Positions 39,601 to 47,946 of a DNA stretch of 64,000 nt are shown piece by piece (the stretch's first letter is position 1; the number at the start of each line of letters is the position of its first letter). Position numbers and translations under genes: made by a program. Under the pieces are notes generated by a model. It ran no database searches, was not told the DNA's origin, and saw only the letters and a list, made by a program, of their open reading frames with translations. The DNA lies in NCBI RefSeq assembly GCF_000237925.1, contig NC_031498.1, positions 25,244,308 through 25,308,307 on the forward strand, given 5' to 3'. The stretch comes from Schistosoma mansoni. Taxonomy: Eukaryota; Platyhelminthes; Trematoda; Strigeidida; Schistosomatidae.

Positions 39601-42470
39601 ACAAAGTAAGTGAGAGAATAAGTGATTTCCACAAAATTTTGTTCTATTTCTACTGACTAATATGTTAGAAAAGATAATCACTCATGAATTCAATCATCTG
39701 ATCTTCAGTAACTAGCCTTGAAATGAAATAAACTAACTAATCCTAGATCTTTATTAGAAGGGGGTTTCGTGGAGATTTTAATAATTTTATATAGTTGAGA
39801 TCATGAATCAATTGAAGCTAGACAACCATAAAAAACCTGGAAGCACTGGACGGCTAACTCGTCCTATTGTGGAATTCCTCAACAGTGCGCATCGACAATC
39901 CCGCCTCACGAGATTCGAACCCAAGACAATGGTGGACGGTTGCTCAATTTCCAGGTTTTCCATGGTGGTCTAGCTTCAATTGACTCATGATCTCAACTAT
40001 ATAATCCTAGATCTTTCAAACTATAAATGAAAAATAATGATAATGATTAACTAAATATTTATTAATCCATAATCAATACTTATCATAGTTGAAATCATGA
40101 TTCAATTGAAGCCAGACGACCATGGAAAACCTGGAAGTACTGAACGGCCGTTTCGTCCCAATGTGGGACTCCTCAACAGTGCGCATCCACGACCTCGCCT
40201 CGCGAGATTCGAACCCAGGGCCTACCAGTCTCGCGCCGGAGCACTTAATTGATAGACCACTGAGTCAGCCGGCATCCAACGGTGTTAATGTTCAGTGCTT
40301 CCAGGTTTTCCATGGTGGTCTAGCTTCAGTTGACTCATGATTTTAACTATGAAAAATACTGAAATCTCCACAAAACCCCTTCTGATTATAATCAATACTT
40401 AATTAGATTCATTTGTTGTTGTTTTTTTCTCCGTAAATATGAACGAATACCTTAAGATAGTAAACATTGTTCATAATGGGATTTTAGAATACTTTTTTAG
40501 TAAAATATTTCATTTGTTAATTATAGATCAGATTGGTTAGGACAATTGATGCCATTAGTCGGAATGGATTGGACTCATCATCATATAGCTCAATTATACA
40601 ATAAAATAGCTAATAATGGATATAAATTTATTTATTTATCTTCTCGTCCTATTGGTCAAGCTAGAGCCACAAGAAAACTTCTTTATACCATTCAACAAGG
40701 TAATTATCGTCTACCAGATGGTCCAATACTTTTATCACCATTTTCTGTTCTGGAAGCGTTCCGCAAGTAAGTATTCTAATTTCTCGTATGTATTTTCAGA
40801 TATACATATATGAATTTTTAAAGCAAGACATGGGAACAGTCCACGAAGTCATCAACTGTTGAGTTAATTCTATGCAGTTAGGTGCAGATTGTCCGATTGA
40901 GGTCCTCACGATTATCGTAACCAATGTTTGATGATGTTGGGTGGCATGGTTTGCAGTTCGTCACAATGACATTCATTATTTGTCTTCTCGTAGATCTTGA
41001 GTCTTAAAATTTATCATCTTGTTTTTCATTCCGCCAATTCATTCTTTCTTCTCAAATCATATTGTCTACGCCCAATCTTTTCTACTGACAGCAATACTGT
41101 TACTACTTCTACTACTCTGGCATTTGTCTTGATAATTTCATCTCACTGTGCCATATGTGGTGTGACAATTTGAACAGATGCACATATGTTCCCTATTCTG
41201 TTTTCTTTATGTCTGGCTGACTGGTAGGTTGGTGTTTTCAGTAAAATTTCAAACTTTTTCTGTGTGCTTTCTCAGTTTAGTAATAAGAGCTAGCGCATCA
41301 CATATGATTAGTCAACAAAAAGTATCTACACCTTACCCACCTTACGCCTGTTACTCCCAATGGAGCATAGGCCAACGACCAGCATTCTCCAACCCACTCT
41401 GTCCTGGGCCTTCTTTTCTAGTTCTATCCATTTTTTGTTCATTCTTCTCATATCTGTCTCTATTTCCCGGCGTAATGTGTTCTTTGGTCTTCCTCTTCTC
41501 CTTTGGCCTTCAGGATTCCATGTGAAGGCTTGTTTTGGGACGCAATTGGGTGATTTCCTCAATGTGTGTCCTATCCACTTCCATCGCTTCTTCCTGATTT
41601 CTTCCTGCACTGGATGGAATCTGGTTTGTTGTCTCCCACAATGACTTATTGCTGATAGTGTCTGGCCATCGGATCCGAAGTATCTTGCCTGTATCCGCCT
41701 GTAGCTCCTCCGGGGCTACTGCCGGTCTTAAGCCCGGATAAAGGAGGAGGGTTGGGCTTGGGGTTAGCGACCTCATCCCTTAGAAAACCAACTCGCCAAA
41801 AAAACGCTAACCAGAAAAAAAAATATAAAGTATGATATACCCTATTTATAAACACTATTTTTTTTTTTTCAGAGAAGTAATTGCAAAACGAGCAGATGAA
41901 TATAAAATTGAATGTCTTCGTGAAGTATGCAATTTATTTATCGATGATAATCATAATCATCAAAATGAAAATGAAGAAGATAATATACCATTTATAGCTG
42001 GATTTGGTAATCGACCAACAGATATAGCAACTTATAAAGCAATCGGTTTAAATGATCATCAAATATATACAGTTGATTATTTAGGCAATGTAATATGCGG
42101 TGATCCAGGAGAAAATGGAAAAGATAAGAAATTAAAGAAAAAGAATGATACTGCTCATGTCAGTTCTAATCAACAATTAAACAATGAGAATAAATCTACT
42201 TCTAGTGTTACAACTACTTCAGAAACATCATCAACAACATCTGATAGTTTTGTTAATACTACTGCTACTACTAATACTACTACTACTACTACGAATACTA
42301 ATGATACTATTACTACAGGATTAACTACTACAACAGTATACACTAATAGTGTATTAGCTAAACTTAATTTAGATTCATTATTACAAATGGTTGATGTATA
42401 CTTTCCACAAGTGAATGATCGACTTCTATATGCTACAAATTATTCAGATTATACATATTGGAGAATGTAA
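21476..42470 (+). CDS. LPIN: Lipin (phosphatidate phosphatase, PAP1), ten-exon gene
   Basis: Lipins dephosphorylate phosphatidate to diacylglycerol at the ER membrane in glycerolipid synthesis; some also act in the nucleus as coregulators. Ten exons join with AG/GT borders and matching phases (coding sum 2547 nt, 848 residues plus stop; human lipin-1 is about 890). Seen: N-LIP residues 1-88 (starts MNYLGRL, contains FGKMGVL; the conserved glycine corresponds to G81); acidic, poorly conserved middle; basic-tryptophan motif WLWWRRRR at 374-381, like the end of the M-Lip region; C-LIP from about 514 with QYQGTC-like KYQGTC, catalytic DIDGT (563-567), SSRPIG (608-613), DGPILLSP (634-641), GNRPTD (695-700). 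A Ser/Thr/Asn-rich insert (about 757-805) precedes the conserved tail ending TYWRM. The start ATG at 21476 matches the family N-terminus. No promoter or upstream noncoding exon was recognised. Function by family; splice sites inferred from sequence only. Confidence 0.95.
21723..22487 (+). mobile_element. Merlin DNA transposon, internally deleted, in lipin intron 1
   Basis: 765 bp with terminal inverted repeats GGCGAGACTATAATTTATGG / GGCGAGACTATGATTTATGG. The flanks GATGTAGTATG and GATGTATG suggest an 8-bp target duplication. Between them: [13 protein letters not shown] and [10 protein letters not shown], fitting the N-terminal helix-turn-helix part of Merlin transposases (IS1016-like), and in another frame [19 protein letters not shown] and [10 protein letters not shown], fitting the C-terminal end. 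The catalytic middle is missing, so it is not autonomous. Merlin is known from schistosomes. Confidence 0.8.
23063..23225 (+). repeat. Family B repeat, 5'-truncated, in lipin intron 1
   Basis: Starts inside the tRNA-like head (GGCGTGAGACTGG), box B AGGTTCGAATCTC, hammerhead-like motif, 3' end CTCACGCTTTCAACTAT. Confidence 0.85.
23121..23170 (+). ncRNA. Hammerhead-ribozyme-like motif, family B
   Basis: GCACTG (23123-23128) pairs with CAGTGC (23163-23168); core CTGAGGA 23129-23135; GAAAC 23151-23155; GTC ending 23162. Stem II (GCCT...AGAAC) is damaged, so activity is doubtful. Confidence 0.5.
23766..26092 (+). mobile_element. RTE-clade LINE, most complete copy (2.3 kb), in lipin intron 1
   Basis: Has a 5' UTR-like start (CTGCAGCTCTTCTAGG), endonuclease motifs [10 protein letters not shown] (24015), [10 protein letters not shown] (24271), QIDHICVS (24475) and [10 protein letters not shown] (24544), reverse transcriptase motifs GVRQCCPLS (25209) and FADDLTLLS (25321), and the C-terminal LMYGAE (25681) to SNRRK-like end with GTAAGTAAGTAA tail. 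Typical RTE elements are about 3.2 kb; parts of the endonuclease and of the RT are deleted and the frame is broken at several points, so it is not active. Same strand as the host gene. Confidence 0.9.
26165..26480 (-). mobile_element. Possible LTR of a further family
   Basis: On the - strand it has CCAATCAGCG, a GCTATAAAAAACCC TATA-type word and TCTCTCGCGTTC, an order like family E but with different sequence. Ends not defined. Confidence 0.3.
26998..27345 (-). repeat. Family A SINE, complete unit with repeated ends
   Basis: TGTTTGAATCTTC at 27001 and TGTTTGGATCTTC at 27319 give a 318-bp period. On the - strand: tRNA-like head (GGCCGAGTGGATAACG; GGGTTCTAGTCTC), hammerhead with CTGACGA but GAGAC for GAAAC (inactive) and AAA before CTGGAT, then the 3' part. 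Confidence 0.88.
27398..27693 (+). mobile_element. Solo LTR, family E, with CTTCA target duplication
   Basis: TGTAAGAATGG...TGTAACA, flanked by identical CTTCA (27393-27397 and 27694-27698). No internal region. Lies in lipin intron 1, 240 bp before exon 2. Confidence 0.85.
27930..28013 (+). CDS. LPIN: Lipin exon 2 (residues 61-88)
   Basis: Acceptor TTTGTAG at 27923-27929, donor GTGTGT at 28014, 84 nt, phase 0 on both sides. Encodes VDVCING through AYFDNE, the end of N-LIP; the glycine before YAYF (residue 81) matches the conserved lipin glycine whose mutation is known to abolish activity in mouse lipin-1 (Gly84). Confidence 0.93.
28135..28450 (+). mobile_element. Merlin-related MITE, old copy, lipin intron 2
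   Basis: TTATGGATAAC at the left and GATTCGTCCATAACTTAAAC at the right, with internal order like 20823-21094 (AGTGACCTTAAG, GGGGGCTATAAG, TCACTAACTGATATCAGA). Confidence 0.45.
29338..29494 (+). CDS. LPIN: Lipin exon 3 (residues 89-140)
   Basis: Acceptor CCAATAG at 29331-29337, donor GTAAGT at 29495; leaves one base (phase 1). Encodes a charged linker starting [15 protein letters not shown] with no family motif. Assigned by open frame, splice sites and phase match rather than by similarity. Confidence 0.8.
29663..30350 (-). mobile_element. Second non-LTR LINE family, 3' end, lipin intron 3
   Basis: - strand translation includes [34 protein letters not shown] and [14 protein letters not shown] pieces; ends in a (ACTG)n tail seen as GTCAGTCAGTCAG. 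Same family as 61364-62056. 5'-truncated, frame broken. Confidence 0.8.
32052..32199 (+). CDS. LPIN: Lipin exon 4 (residues 141-189)
   Basis: Acceptor TTTTTAG at 32045-32051, donor GTAAGT at 32200. Its first two bases complete an Ile codon begun in exon 3; it leaves two bases. The peptide is acidic and Ser-rich, ending EKITLR, which resembles the ITL start of the lipin middle region. Assigned mainly by frame and phase. Confidence 0.78.
32484..32550 (+). repeat. tRNA-like relic, lipin intron 4
   Basis: GTGGAGGACTAGTGG...AGGTTCGAGTCCCG...TTCCAC: box A- and box B-like words and pairing ends, but only 67 nt with no good anticodon arm. Probably the head of a decayed tRNA-derived repeat. Confidence 0.35.
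33124..33466 (-). mobile_element. Solo LTR, family E, lipin intron 4
   Basis: On the - strand TGTGAGGATGG...GATATAACA, about 343 bp. Flanks CAAAT and CTAAT agree at 4 of 5 bases, a slightly decayed target duplication. Confidence 0.75.
34137..34494 (+). CDS. LPIN: Lipin exon 5 (residues 190-309)
   Basis: Acceptor TTTTTTTACAG ending 34136, donor GTAACT at 34495. The first A completes Arg190; ends in phase 0. Encodes [16 protein letters not shown] and a later [13 protein letters not shown] segment followed by [13 protein letters not shown]; similarity to M-Lip is weak. Asn-rich stretch in the middle. Confidence 0.85.
34570..34745. repeat. Family B fragment, inverted, lipin intron 5
   Basis: CTAGACCCCTAAGCATCCAAC in - orientation, then GAGAAGCCGTGACCAGTGG in + orientation; runs straight into family C. 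Confidence 0.6.
34746..35290 (+). repeat. Family C repeat, lipin intron 5
   Basis: GGTACGACCGAGCGTGG...TGTTTACGAAATCGAGAGGACG...TGGTCACTGGCTACCATGG...TTTATGTGTTTAAATTATTAAATAAATAA. Diverged copy of the repeat at 47947-48485 and 53105-53632. Confidence 0.75.
35560..35700 (+). repeat. Very old family A SINE copy, lipin intron 5
   Basis: GTGGATAATACAATTCCG, GGTACTAAATTCAAGTC, then CATTAAC and TATATCCAATTGATGGGTTCC follow the order of the family A head and hammerhead, heavily mutated. Confidence 0.5.
35930..36480 (+). repeat. GC-rich block, possible LINE 5' region, lipin intron 5
   Basis: Starts CCGTTGCTGCTACCTTGACG, clearly richer in GC than its surroundings and lacking long open frames. It resembles the 5' end of a non-LTR element in composition and style; I could not identify the family. 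Confidence 0.4.
36643..37025 (+). CDS. LPIN: Lipin exon 6 (residues 310-436)
   Basis: Acceptor TTCATAG ending 36642, donor GTGAGC at 37026, leaves two bases (CG). Encodes the WLWWRRRR motif (374-381), preceded by a run of serines. This corresponds to the RWWFWRKR-type end of the M-Lip region in animal lipins, and the basic run could also act in membrane or nuclear targeting (inference). Confidence 0.88.
37150..37460. repeat. Family A SINE, inverted pair, lipin intron 6
   Basis: - arm (GGATCTTCCTATTGACGC ... GGATGGTAGCTAGCAG), then at about 37292 a + arm with tRNA-like head and hammerhead CTGACAAG ... GGACGAAACGCGC (core G changed). Confidence 0.8.
37595..37760 (-). mobile_element. Diverged fragment of the (ACTG)n LINE family, intron 6
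   Basis: ACCATTGCAAATGATTTTGAG, TAATGGTTACTCCGACCAGG and AACATGATCCAG parallel 29880-30000. Confidence 0.45.
37803..38230. repeat. Family B repeat, inverted pair, lipin intron 6
   Basis: - unit 37803-38088 with terminal TTATCAGAAGGGG, then + part from TGGGTTCGAATCTCACG with CTGAGGAG and GGACGAGTTGGCCGTCC. Ends about 100 bp before exon 7. Confidence 0.85.
38329..38578 (+). CDS. LPIN: Lipin exon 7 (residues 437-520)
   Basis: Acceptor TTGAACAG ending 38328; its first T completes Arg437 (CG+T). Donor GTAAGT at 38579, phase 0. Ser/Pro-rich linker containing [16 protein letters not shown], with several SP/TP sites of the kind phosphorylated in other lipins (inference). Ends RLTSQQL, the start of C-LIP. 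Confidence 0.88.
38836..39110 (+). mobile_element. Diverged (ACTG)n-family LINE fragment, intron 7
   Basis: TTAAGATGGTTGGGACATGTG encodes LRWLGHV, as in 61540; rest degraded. Confidence 0.5.
39457..39605 (+). CDS. LPIN: Lipin exon 8 with catalytic DIDGT (residues 521-569)
   Basis: Acceptor TTTTTTTTTGTAG ending 39456, donor GTAAGT at 39606. Encodes [27 protein letters not shown] and the HAD-phosphatase motif DIDGT (563-567; D563 the expected nucleophile, D565 the acid/base). Very close to animal lipins. Confidence 0.96.
39752..40010. repeat. Family B repeat, inverted pair, intron 8
   Basis: - arm with terminal TTATTAGAAGGGGG and GGCTAACTCGTCC; + arm from ACAATGGTGGACGG to the CTTCAATTGACTCATGATC end. 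Confidence 0.85.
40078..40388. repeat. Family B repeat, inverted pair, intron 8
   Basis: - arm has box B (GGGTTCGAATC read on - strand), TTGAGGAG, GTCC/GGAC, GAAAC and GTT; + arm is the terminal 100 bp (CAGTGCTTCCAGG ... CCCCTTCTGAT). Ends 140 bp before exon 9. Confidence 0.88.
40527..40766 (+). CDS. LPIN: Lipin exon 9 (residues 570-649)
   Basis: Acceptor TTATAG ending 40526, donor GTAAGT at 40767. Encodes [25 protein letters not shown], the HAD motif II region SSRPIG and DGPILLSP. Animal lipins usually have an LGxIL coregulator motif just after DxDGT; here it reads LGQLM (574-578). Confidence 0.96.
40850..41175 (+). mobile_element. Diverged (ACTG)n-family LINE 3' part, intron 9
   Basis: TACTTCTACTACTCTGGC and ATGTGGTGTGACAATTTGAAC parallel the 3' UTR at 61940-62010. 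Confidence 0.45.
41332..41815. mobile_element. RTE-clade LINE with inverted 5' segment, intron 9
   Basis: 41332-41694 is the - strand 3' end ([35 protein letters not shown]). From about 41695 the + orientation 5' UTR follows (GTAGCTCCTCCGGGGC ... CGCTAACCAG). The element abuts exon 10 within 60 bp. Confidence 0.8.
41873..42470 (+). CDS. LPIN: Lipin exon 10, C-terminus (residues 650-848)
   Basis: Acceptor is a long T run then CAG ending 41872; stop TAA at 42468-42470. Encodes [16 protein letters not shown], an acidic Asn/Asp/Glu insert, FGNRPTD (694-700), [11 protein letters not shown], a KDKKLKKK stretch, a Ser/Thr/Asn-rich insert built on ACT-type codons, then [10 protein letters not shown] and the terminal YSDYTYWRM. 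The last parts match the lipin C-terminal tail. Confidence 0.95.
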
Positions 42471-42873
42471 AGATGAATTGATCAGATAATTTGATTGTTT
42501 ATTTTGTTATCACTATTATTATCTTCTACGATGAATGCAAATCTGAAATGTCTTCACTTTGATCTAATTTCAAAAAGCATTTAACATGTAGATACTGTTG
42601 TCATTATTCATAGACACTGTCCTCTCTCTCTTTCTCCTTCCCGGAGGTAACCGTTTTATGAGACAATATGAACGAATTACAGCTACTACTCATCTCAATC
42701 ACTAGTAGTTGATATATGTGCAATTTTTTTACATATTAAGTTTTCATTATAAAAAAAAGAGCAAAACAGGAGATTTTGATACAAAGCACTTTTTTTATTT
42801 AAGAAGAAGAGTAGTAGTAATCATAACTGTTATTTTGAGTCTTAAAATTATAATATAACTATTGTATGTTATA

Positions 42874-42879
42874 AATAAA
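42874..42879 (+). promoter_or_regulatory. Candidate lipin polyadenylation signal
   Basis: AATAAA about 400 bp after the lipin stop and just before a family B repeat starts at 42885. It is the canonical hexamer in a plausible place; no transcript evidence is available. Confidence 0.4.
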
Positions 42880-42884
42880 TTTTT

Positions 42885-43333
42885 GAGGGCTTTTGTGGAG
42901 ATTTCAGTATTTTCATAGTTGAAAGCGTGAGTCAATTGAAGCTAGACCACCATAGAAAACCTGGAAGCACTGGACGGCCTTTTCGTCTTACTGTGGGACT
43001 CATCAGCAGTGCGCATCCACGACCTCGCCTCGCGAGATTCGAACCCAGGACCTATCAGTCTCGTGTCAGAGCACTTAACCTCTAGACCACTGAGCCGGCA
43101 TCCGATGGTGTTTATGTCTAAATCCAACCAATCCACGAAGTTGAGCAACCGTTCACCAATTGTCTACAGTGAGTTCCTATCTCACAACAGACGTGGTTTG
43201 AACTACACTGGTCACTGCTTCTCACTAGAACTCCTGGATTTACCTCTCGAAGTCAGTCACTAGTGAGCATATGATTATAATCAGAAGGGCTTTTTTGTGG
43301 AGATTTAGTATTTTCATAGTTGAAAGCGTTAGT
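42885..43333 (-). repeat. Family B repeat, one unit with 48-bp terminal direct repeats
   Basis: GTTGAAAGCG at 42918 and 43319 (period 401 bp) within matching ends of about 48 bp. On the - strand: full tRNA-like head (GGTCTAGAGGTTAAG, GGGTTCGAATCTC) and hammerhead-like CTGATGA...GAAAA. Confidence 0.88.
42965..43016 (-). ncRNA. Hammerhead-ribozyme-like motif, family B (CTGATGA core)
   Basis: Stem I GCACTG/CAGTGC, core CTGATGA, GAAA, GTC. Stem II has one mismatch and stem III one. The only family B copy here with the textbook CUGAUGA. Confidence 0.55.
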
Positions 43334-44469
43334 GGATTCATTTGTTTTGTTGCTTGCATTTAATTTTACTCAACAATCATTACTGACCTTAATGTATATA
43401 GCTTTGTATAAGTACTTATTTGTTTACTTAGGTGAATTGATTTATTGTTGATGAATATTAGTTAACTTTCTTCTCTTCTTAATCTGAATATTAGAGTAAA
43501 TCTATGTTTACCAAATTTAGATGCGTGTACAATTTGTTTACAGGGTTAGTAAGTGAAAGAGAGAATGAAAGTCGTTGTTATGTGGGATTTATAATTACTG
43601 TGAATCTTCAAAACAGGTGAACCCGATGTTTAATAGGTCATTTTAAGGATAAGAAGCTTGAAAGTTTACTATTCACCTGTAACGCTGGTAATGAGTGACT
43701 ATGTATTATCGTGAACTAGCCATAATCATAAGAGCAGTGGTGCGATCTAGCCCGAGTACTGATTATTCTATCCAGATTAGGCCTATATAGAACTAATGAT
43801 CTTCGATCAGCTAATTACTAAATAACAGTGAAACAAAAGTTGAGATCAATTCTTAACGCCTTTTGATCCAGAATACAGTCCTTTCATATTTGCTTATCGG
43901 GTAGCCATAATAGAACACTAACACAGCAAGTAGGTAGCTTCTATTTGTACAGATCAATTCTATAACTCAACTCACAATAATACATAGCAAACTCTTGACC
44001 ATACACAACATAAATAAAAATTACCATATATTCATAACAACATGCATAAGTGGAAGATATATAGTTCCACCCATAATTAGGAATAACTTGAGAACAGTGA
44101 AACATAACAATAGTTTGTATCAAACAAAAACTGACAAATAGAAGAGTAAAAAGATTCAATAATCGAACTATTTAGTAGACAAACAATAAAGATATGAAAA
44201 ACTTTCCGGTAGAACGATTTCAAACGTTCAACGATGCTCAATATTTACCCCATTTTAGCAACTGCGGAGCTCCTGTTTAATCAGCTATTCACTAATTGAT
44301 GATAAGAAGATCCAAGGTTTAATCAACTATCTAGGGTGGCTTTCTGTTATATACATTGATAGTATATTGTGTTGGATTATTTGTAAGGGGATTTCAAAAC
44401 ACGTATTCTAACAAAAAAATAGCTGGATTTTGTAGTTTTCATTTTCAACATACCAATAATTATGAGGAT
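43334..44469. other. AT-rich spacer
   Basis: Nothing recognised. Confidence 0.4.
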
Positions 44470-44830
44470 ATGTTCGGCGCTTTAACCGGGTTGGTGGACA
44501 TGGAAAGTTCATCTAGGAGAGTTGTTAAACCCTCATTCCAAACCAATGGTGCACATGGGCTCCAGTATCCTGAGGGAACAAATGCCGTATAAATCAATCG
44601 TTGGTCACTGGCTACCATGGGACTGCATCTCCTCACGATGCTCCACTGCCTTGTGGATCGGACCTTTAGGTCGAAGGCTCAGGGTGTGGCCCCCTAAGAA
44701 AACCACCAGCTTCAGTTTGGGCACCCGAGCAGTATCACAGCCCTCACACAAATCTCACTCGATTTGTGTGGCGTATATATATCTGGTGCCTCTTTGTACC
44801 AATATTTATGTGTTTAAATAAATAAATAAT
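44470..44830 (+). repeat. Family C repeat, 5'-truncated
   Basis: GGCGCTTTAACCGGGTTGG...CAATGGTGCACATGG...TATTTATGTGTTTAAATAAATAAATAA. Confidence 0.85.
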
Positions 44831-45427
44831 TTTCATTATATGATATTAATCTAAATGTTTGAACTTATGAAATACCGATTAGATTGCCTGTTAATTGATA
44901 TTTCGATCTGGAAAAACCGAATACACTGATGATAACTTCTCTGTGTCTAATCAAAAAGCATCTGGAAGGTAGTGATATTGAAACCTATCTGAAAACACTA
45001 CGATTGTTAGATCTTGTGAAGTGTTTTGTTGTAGCTCATTTGATAGCCCTGTGTTCATTAGATTAGTTGACTTCATTGCAACATAGGTCTTAATGGATGC
45101 TTTCTGGAAGAAAAAATTAAGCTTGTTAATTAAACTATTCAGATCAGAAAACTCAAAATCATGAAAATGGTTAAACATACTACTTATGATCGAAGTTCAT
45201 CGATTTGCATGTAATTCATACAAATTTATCGGTATAAATTGTAAACTCAATTTATGGTGTGACAAAATCAAAATATAGTTGCTATATATTCACTTCTATG
45301 AAATATAACAAAGCATGATTATTTTAATATGAAAAAAGAGATGTGAGATTATTTGAGCTCATTATTACTTATTAAGTTGTTAAAACCGTTAATAGTTATT
45401 ATACATTATTAGTGTTTTAAACACTAC
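44831..45427. other. AT-rich spacer
   Basis: Nothing recognised. Confidence 0.4.
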
Positions 45428-46196
45428 TTTTTACTTACATACGCATGTTACTCTCAATAGAGTATAGGTCACAGACCAGCTTTCTCCAACCCACTCTGTC
45501 CTGAGCTTTCCTTTCTAGTCCTAACAAGTTTTTGTTCATTCTTCTCATGCCGGTCTCCATTTCTCGGCGTAATGTGTTCATTGATCTTCCTCTTCCCCTT
45601 TGACCTTCAGGATTCCGTGTGAGGGCTTGTCTTGTGATGCAGTTGAGTGATTTCCTCAAAGTGTGCCCAATCCACTTTCAGCGCTTCTCCCTGATTTCTT
45701 CCTGCACTGGATGGAATCTGGTTTGTTGTCTCCCACAGTAGGTTGCTGCTGATAGTGTCTGGCCATCGGATCCGAAGTATCTTGCTTAGACAACTGTTAA
45801 TAAACACCTGTATCTTCTGGATGATGGTTTTCGTAGTTCTCCACGTCTCCGCCCCATACAGAAGAACTGTCTTGACATTTGTATTGAAAATTCTGATCTT
45901 GGTGTTGGTTGACAGACAGTTGTTTTGAGCTCCAGATGTTTTTCAGTTGTAAGTATGCTGCTCTTGCTTTGCCGATCCTCGCCCTCACATCTGCATCTGA
46001 TCCACCGTGTTCATCAATGATGCTGCCCAGATATGTAAAGGTTTCCACATCCTCCAAAGCTTCTCCGTCAAGTGTAATTTGATTGGTGCATATTGTATTG
46101 TATCGGAGAGTCTTGCTTTTCCCTTTGTTCATATTGAGACCTACTGCAGCTGAGGCTGTTGCCACACTGGTCGTTTTCTCCTGCATTTGTTTTCGC
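45428..46196 (-). mobile_element. RTE-clade LINE, 770-bp 3' part
   Basis: - strand: MQEKTTSVATASAAVGLNMN, FTYLGSIIDEHGGSDADVRA, SSVWGGDVENYENHH-like, [30 protein letters not shown]. Longest open part of the C-terminal RTE region in the window; 5'-truncated with frame shifts. Confidence 0.88.
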
Positions 46197-46244
46197 GTGT
46201 GTGATAGAAGAGGCTTAAAAATGTATTTATTTGAAAACGACTTT

Positions 46245-46720
46245 GTTTCTTGTCAGTCATAAGCAATATACAATCTGGCACTTATGTACATCAATTCAAA
46301 TCGCCACACCACAATCAGATCAAGTTATCAAGACAAAAACCAGTGTTGTAGATGTAGTAACAGTATTATTTGTAGTGGAAGAGACTAGGTATACACAATA
46401 TGACCTGACAAGAAAGAATGAATTGGCAAAATAAGAATCAAAACGTTAATTTTGAGACTGAAGATCTAAAAGAAGACAGAGTGTATGTATTTTGCTCCAT
46501 TGGGACCCATTTTGAACAATGTCATCCAACATCACCACTTATTAGTTACAACAACCAAGCCGATGCCAAACTACCTACATGAAGCCATTTCAATAGTCAA
46601 TGACTTCATAGACTGATGCCATATTTTAGTTATTGTCAATTACTTTTGTCCCACCACTTTATAATAATTGCTAATGTTCAATATCATCTCCTTTTTACTC
46701 TCAGATATTTATCCACTCTC
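46245..46720 (-). mobile_element. Diverged (ACTG)n-family LINE fragment
   Basis: TCAGTCATAAGCAATATAC start, TGTAGATGTAGTAACAG, then AAGAAGACAGAGTGTATG; order as at 29663-30000. Confidence 0.45.
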
Positions 46721-47689
46721 ATTTCATTATATGAATAGATCTGTTTTGTATAGTTCGAATTATTATGAATTTTACTATTTAAAGGAATGGTTTCCACATT
46801 GATCTTGTTCTTTTTTGTTGTTGTTTCAATGAAACTATGATTTTACATTTCACTGAAAGTTCTTATCTTTTATTCTGATAACTTCTGATACTTATCTATA
46901 TGATTCACAAGTTTAATATTTTGACAGTATCAAATAGCAATACACCCACATACATATTGTCATCTCCGTCATCATCATCATCATCATCATTATGACATTT
47001 CCACATGACTCTTATCTTTGATAATTTTTATACCATTATCCATTTTAATGAATTGAGTAAATGAAACATTTGGATGAAAATATTTTTCTTCATTCAAGTT
47101 GAATAGATAAATGTTAACAGGTATGGTTTTAAAAAGAAACCCGCAAAATAAAGTAGTATGATGTGGTTTTTGTTAGTTATTTCATCACAAATTCACACTT
47201 CATTATTCAATGATATATATGTATATAGTGACGTCTTAGACTGTGAAGCTGAATGGTGCTAGTTTGAATCCCACAGATATCGCTCACGAGTGTCAACCAG
47301 CACGGAACTTAGATCAAGAGTTTCCTTTTGACTTGTTCTAGGCTCTTGATATCTAAACCTAATGCGTGCAGTTTTGAAACACTTAAACTAGTGGCTGCAC
47401 TGCAACTTTATAGACTGATTTAGATTAATACTAAAAGACTAGACAAACATGATCAATTAATTGCTTATTTAGGATCAAGCAATTAATAAAGTATTGCAAC
47501 GAAAAGTTTTCAACTGACGTCTTTTATCATTCTAATATGAATAATCAAGGTTGAAAATCACGGTCACAATTAGCTAGTTAACTTTCCAATCTCGCAAGTC
47601 ACAGCTTTTCGTAGTCTATATTTTCGTGTTAAGTACGGTGACATTAACATTATGAAATCAATTTACGAGACACAACACCTTTATAAGGA
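46721..47689. other. AT-rich spacer with a CAT microsatellite
   Basis: (CAT)n at about 46969-46991. A weak tRNA-like word (GCTAGTTTGAATCCC) lies near 47260. Nothing else recognised. Confidence 0.4.
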
Positions 47690-47860
47690 ACGATAGATGG
47701 TGGTTAGCAGTGGAATTCAGGATGAGCGTTTCGTCCGATTTGGGACTTGTCAGCTGGATGAACTAGCGTCCTAGAGTTGGTGTTCACTCAAGGCGATTCA
47801 CACAGGATGCACATATATTAATAAGAAACTGACCAATTGTAGTCGAAAACATTAAAGGAG
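47690..47860. repeat. Family A SINE, inverted pair
   Basis: - arm with GTGGAATTCAGGATGAGCG, TTTCGTCC, GGGACTTGTCAGCTGG; then after GTGTTCACTC the + oriented 3' tail (CACAGGATGCACATATATTA, GACTGACCAATTGTAGTC). Confidence 0.75.
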
Positions 47861-47946
47861 AGATAAAAACAAACGATACAAAATGAATTAATTACCTTTA
47901 TATATTTTCTCACTGAAATAAAACAATTTCATTGTAATAAGTTTAT

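Noticed and set aside
46969-46991. CAT repeat as a CRISPR-like or structured array
   Set aside because: A plain trinucleotide microsatellite; eukaryotic sequence with no spacers.
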